Below are positions 45,593 through 46,265 of a stretch of DNA of 46,265 nt, piece after piece. Numbering within the stretch: the stretch's first letter is position 1; each line of letters starts with the position of its first letter. This DNA is from Pelagibacteraceae bacterium AG-349-O05 (GTDB lineage: Bacteria > Pseudomonadota > Alphaproteobacteria > Pelagibacterales > Pelagibacteraceae), in the NCBI GenBank assembly GCA_003281005.1, contig QCDE01000009.1, positions 1-46,265 of the forward strand. The letters are read 5' to 3'. A program made the position numbers and the translations under genes. The notes beneath the pieces were generated by a model, which was not told the DNA's origin, ran no database searches, and saw only the letters and a program-made list of their open reading frames with translations.

Positions 45593-46265
45593 TGAGAAGT
45601 ATTATAAACGAAAAAAATCTAAACAATAAAAAAATATTATTAAGACTCGATTTGAATGTCCCTTTGGAAAAAGACAAAATAGCAGACACAACAAGAATCG
45701 ATAAAATTCTTCCTACATTAAATTTTTTAATTAAAGAAAAAGCTAAAATTATAATTTTATCTCATGTTGGAAGACCAAAAGGTAAAGTTGTTAAAGAGCT
45801 CTCCCTAAAACCAATTTGTCAAGAATTGCAAAATAAATTAGGAAAAAAAGTAAAACTTATTAGCGAAAATATTAAAGAAATAAAAAATAAAAATTTCTTC
45901 AGTGACTATAATGAAGATATTTTTATTTTAGAAAATATTAGATTTTATTTTGAAGAAGAGCAAAATGACAATAAGTTTGCTGAAATACTATCAAATCTTG
46001 GAGATATATATGTTAATGACGCTTTCTCTTGTTCGCATAGGACTCATGCCTCAATTTATGAAATTCCAAAATTCTTACCCTCATTTTCTGGATTGCAACT
46101 AGACTTGGAAGTTAATGCGCTTAATAAATTAACTTCTGAAATTACAAGACCAATTACTTGTATTATTGGAGGGTCTAAAATTTCAACTAAGATTAATGTT
46201 ATTAAAAATTTAATTCCTAAATTTGATAATATTATAATTGTTGGAGGTATGGCTAATAATTTTAT
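45592..46265 (+). CDS. pgk: Phosphoglycerate kinase, N-terminal part
   Basis: The first 224 residues are visible; the gene runs off the right edge. RLDLNVPL near 23 and TRIDKILPTL near 38 carry substrate-binding residues, with LSHVGRPKG near 60, LENIRFYFEEEQNDN near 118 and NDAFSCSHRTHAS near 148. Most of the N-terminal substrate domain and the start of the nucleotide domain (IIGGSKISTK near 188) are present. It interconverts 1,3-bisphosphoglycerate + ADP and 3-phosphoglycerate + ATP. The usual family ending of the third motif, D-A-F-G-x-x-H, reads DAFSCSH here, a mild variant. The ATG overlaps the gap stop by one base. Confidence 0.95.
   Translation, partial: MRSIINEKNLNNKKILLRLDLNVPLEKDKIADTTRIDKILPTLNFLIKEKAKIIILSHVGRPKGKVVKELSLKPICQELQNKLGKKVKLISENIKEIKNKNFFSDYNEDIFILENIRFYFEEEQNDNKFAEILSNLGDIYVNDAFSCSHRTHASIYEIPKFLPSFSGLQLDLEVNALNKLTSEITRPITCIIGGSKISTKINVIKNLIPKFDNIIIVGGMANNF

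Noticed and set aside
1-46265. CRISPR arrays, insertion sequences, integrases or toxin-antitoxin pairs
   Set aside because: No regularly spaced repeats, transposase motifs or typical small paired genes were found on either strand.

Overview
The window is very A+T-rich and densely packed. Most neighbouring genes overlap by 1-40 bases or are separated by fewer than 20, and no intergenic stretch exceeds about 190 bases. The gene orders are alphaproteobacterial: S49 peptidase-glyQ-glyS-ppdK, rluD-rpoH, and yebC-ruvC-tolQRAB-pal-cpoB-tilS-ftsH-folP-glmM. Together with Lys/Asn/Ile-rich proteins, this points to a streamlined marine alphaproteobacterium of the SAR11 (Pelagibacterales) type. That assignment is an inference from style and synteny, not from a database match.

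Layout. (1) 1-4509, plus strand: the end of a surface-polysaccharide island, with a partial CMP-sugar synthetase, a UDP-glucuronate 4-epimerase-like enzyme, a flippase-like ABC exporter and an unrecognised GT-B-like protein. (2) 4511-10914, minus strand: S49 peptidase, both glycyl-tRNA synthetase subunits and pyruvate phosphate dikinase. (3) 11029-17755: isoprenoid and cofactor genes on both strands (long-chain polyprenyl synthase, pdxH, aroC, dxs, ispA, xseB, the Sua5/YrdC tRNA t6A enzyme). (4) 17755-19271: an ABC-2 type exporter. (5) 19280-24415: a second, more A+T-rich accessory island of a GT2, a GT-C-like membrane protein, a GT-B-like protein, a radical SAM enzyme and a pentapeptide-repeat protein, lying beside a tRNA-Arg gene. 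(6) 24828-26743, plus strand: rluD-type pseudouridine synthase and the heat-shock sigma factor rpoH. (7) 26740-42571: about 16 kb of genes all on the minus strand (coiled-coil protein, zapA, 5-FTHF cyclo-ligase, YmdB-like phosphoesterase, yebC, a phage-type ruvC, tolQRAB-pal-cpoB, tilS, ftsH, folP, glmM, thiD, purA). (8) 42625-46265, plus strand: tkt-gap-pgk.

How the parts work together. Dxs, IspA and the long-chain polyprenyl synthase form an isoprenoid route to quinone tails and lipid carriers, which could feed the polyprenyl-phosphate-dependent glycosylation suggested by the two islands. The Tol-Pal genes hold the outer membrane during division, and ZapA with its coiled-coil neighbour acts at the Z ring. 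Ppdk, Gap, Pgk and Tkt cover central carbon flow in the gluconeogenic and pentose directions.

The least explained parts are the translationally coupled pentapeptide-repeat/radical SAM pair near tRNA-Arg, the phage-type RuvC with ruvA, ruvB and ybgC absent from an otherwise conserved operon, an inverted repeat directly before tolQ, and an Asp-to-Asn change in the cofactor site of GAPDH. No CRISPR array, insertion sequence, integrase or rRNA was seen.
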